A stretch of 33,415 nucleotides of DNA, from the NCBI RefSeq assembly GCF_008831285.2, contig NW_022204762.1:1-33415 (forward strand), read 5' to 3'. The notes below the pieces were generated by a model. That model searched no databases. It was given only the letters and a program-made list of their open reading frames with translations, and was not told the origin of the DNA. Positions 32,350 through 33,415 of this stretch are shown piece by piece. The DNA is from Nymphaea colorata. Taxonomy: Eukaryota > Streptophyta > Magnoliopsida > Nymphaeales > Nymphaeaceae. A program made the position numbers and the translations under genes. How positions within the stretch are numbered: the stretch's first letter is position 1; every line of letters starts with the position of its first letter.

Positions 32350-32665
32350 TTTTAGAAGTGCAAGGACAGGGAAGCCTGGGCATCGGGCCCGGGTACCCGG
32401 TACTTGGCTTGATACCGGGCCTGAAAGACCAGCCAGGTCGGCCTATGGGCCCGATTCGCCTGATAATTTTTATATTATTTTATTTATAATAATATACATA
32501 TATTATTAAAAAGTGTTTGTATTTAAAAAAGTTTAATTTTATATTTAAAATATATATATTTTTAATCGGGTCGAACCCAACGTCGGGTTTTGGGCATTGA
32601 GTCGGGCCCAAGCTCGGGTTTCGGGGGTCAGGTGCCGGCCAGATGTCGAGGCCTTGGGGCAGGTC
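32350..32665. mobile_element. GC-armed, AT-cored small element
   Basis: The left arm has catcgggcccgggtacccgg, itself containing a palindrome (gggcccgggtaccc), and cctatgggcccgattcgcc. The right arm, reverse-complemented, has gagcttgggcccgactcaa and ttgggttcgacccgatt. The core 32466-32565 is AT-rich. Arms are imperfect inverted copies. It resembles the element at 28451-28790 in design. This is typical of abundant short plant elements, but I cannot name the family. Confidence 0.45.
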
Positions 32666-32695
32666 ATTCCCAGCTTTTATCCAATGATGTGCCCA

Positions 32696-33024
32696 TGTTG
32701 AGAAAACTGTTGCAAATCAATATAGGTTAGAACAGCAACCTTCTTCAAAGATCAATTAACATAATTGGTCTCCACTCAGCAAGTAAATTGGGCAATGGTC
32801 ATAAACCAACGTACTACTTATTTATGGAAGTGCCTCACGCTCTCCTCCCTTCCTTAATACTCTCTTGATGTATAAGGGCATGACTGATTGTATTGACAAA
32901 ATTATTATCAAAATAAAAAACGTTGGTTTCTCTTGCTCGTGGATGCAGGCTGCCAAACCACGTAAAACTGGTGCAGCCTCTTTCTCTCTATCATCCTTAT
33001 CTTTCATTAAATCTCAGTCTATCA
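32696..33024 (+). repeat. 5' LTR of a copia element running off the right edge
   Basis: It starts tgttgagaaaactg and ends cagtctatca, so it has TG..CA termini, and it abuts a perfect primer-binding site. Length is 329 bases, normal for plant copia LTRs. TATA-like tgtataagg at 32869-32877 precedes a U5 with ctgccaaaccacgtaaaac and a pyrimidine tract, the same layout as the LTR at 20554-21255. The start was chosen from the TGTTG word and is less certain than the end. The partner LTR lies outside the window. Confidence 0.7.
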
Positions 33025-33036
33025 TGGTATCAGAGC
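33025..33036 (+). other. primer-binding site for initiator tRNA-Met
   Basis: tggtatcagagc matches the 3' end complement of plant initiator tRNA-Met at 12 of 12 bases and lies directly after the LTR end, where reverse transcription of copia elements starts. Confidence 0.9.
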
Positions 33037-33088
33037 AGCAAAAAGATCTTCTAAGGAAAAATCTTCGAGCTTCAAGCAGTGAGTCATT

Positions 33089-33415
33089 ATGGAACAAGAA
33101 AGGGAAACAAGAATGACAACGGTGAAGCCGCCATCATTCAAACCAGCGATGGATCAATGCACAAGATTGACGTTCATGAACAAGGTAACCCCAATCTCAA
33201 AATTACTCGTACGTTGCTCGATGATTTCAACTATTTGCCTTGGTCTAAGGCTGTTACACGATTTCCTAGTGGAAATCCAAGTTAGATTATATTGATGGTA
33301 GTACCAAGAAACCACCCATTAACGATCCAAAATACAAGGAATGGAGGTCCACCAATGACACTATAGCATCTTGGCTCATAAAATCTATGGAGCCCAAGAT
33401 CGCAGCCAGTTTCCC
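33089..33415 (+). pseudogene. copia gag, 5' part, continuing past the window
   Basis: The start codon at 33089 opens MEQERET, then a frameshift near 33100 leads to NDNGEAAIIQTSDGS and LKITRTLLDDFNYLPWSKAV, the N-terminal N-Y-L-P-W motif of copia gag (Retrotran_gag_3 type). A second frameshift near 33276 leads to KLDYIDGSTKKPPINDPKYK and WRSTNDTIASWLIKSMEPKI at the edge. Beyond the two frameshifts the sequence looks better preserved than the copia copies at 15350-22760, with no in-frame stops along the corrected reading. Its style resembles the element at 21256-22760 more than the one at 16463-21255. Confidence 0.85.

Overview
This looks like a gene-poor, repeat-rich stretch of nuclear DNA from a flowering plant. 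The evidence is the set of families present: a plant L1-type LINE with a zf-RVT C-terminus, several Ty1-copia elements whose one intact primer-binding site matches plant initiator tRNA-Met, a CDR1-like plant aspartic peptidase relic, many TA, GA and CA microsatellites, and small elements of MITE type. The species cannot be determined. I see no intact protein-coding gene: every recognisable coding region carries stops, frameshifts or truncation. That fits old, largely inactive elements.

Layout. 1-1335 (minus): a broken CDR1-like aspartic peptidase that runs off the left edge. About 1600-6990 (plus): a decayed LINE with recognisable ORF1, endonuclease, reverse transcriptase, zf-RVT and a possible RNase H-like tail. 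7000-8440: non-coding DNA with a GC-rich small-element remnant. 8440-10200: first long copy (A) of a dispersed repeat family of unknown nature. Copies or pieces of it recur at 14911-15252 (C), 23318-25325 (B), 26466-26700 (D) and 29215-29470 (E), all in the same orientation. 11290-13310: a small segmental duplication and an intricate minisatellite/microsatellite array. 15350-16041 (minus): a truncated copia gag. 16463-21255 (plus): a second copia element with gag, protease, integrase, RT, RNase H and a 3' LTR, but no 5' LTR and several destroyed catalytic residues. 21256-22760 (plus): a third copia fragment starting abruptly in its zinc knuckle. 22760-32690: small inverted-repeat elements, a pyrimidine-rich tandem repeat at 29690-30180, and otherwise featureless AT-rich DNA. 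32696-33415 (plus): the 5' LTR, intact primer-binding site and gag start of a fourth copia element that continues past the right edge.

The genes do not form a pathway. The window is a graveyard of retroelements on a background of local duplications. I found no convincing undescribed biological system. The most interesting unexplained structure is the A-E repeat family, because all copies share one orientation, which favours local segmental duplication, and because copies A and B carry a tRNA-like segment. All identifications come from reading motifs by eye, without any database search.
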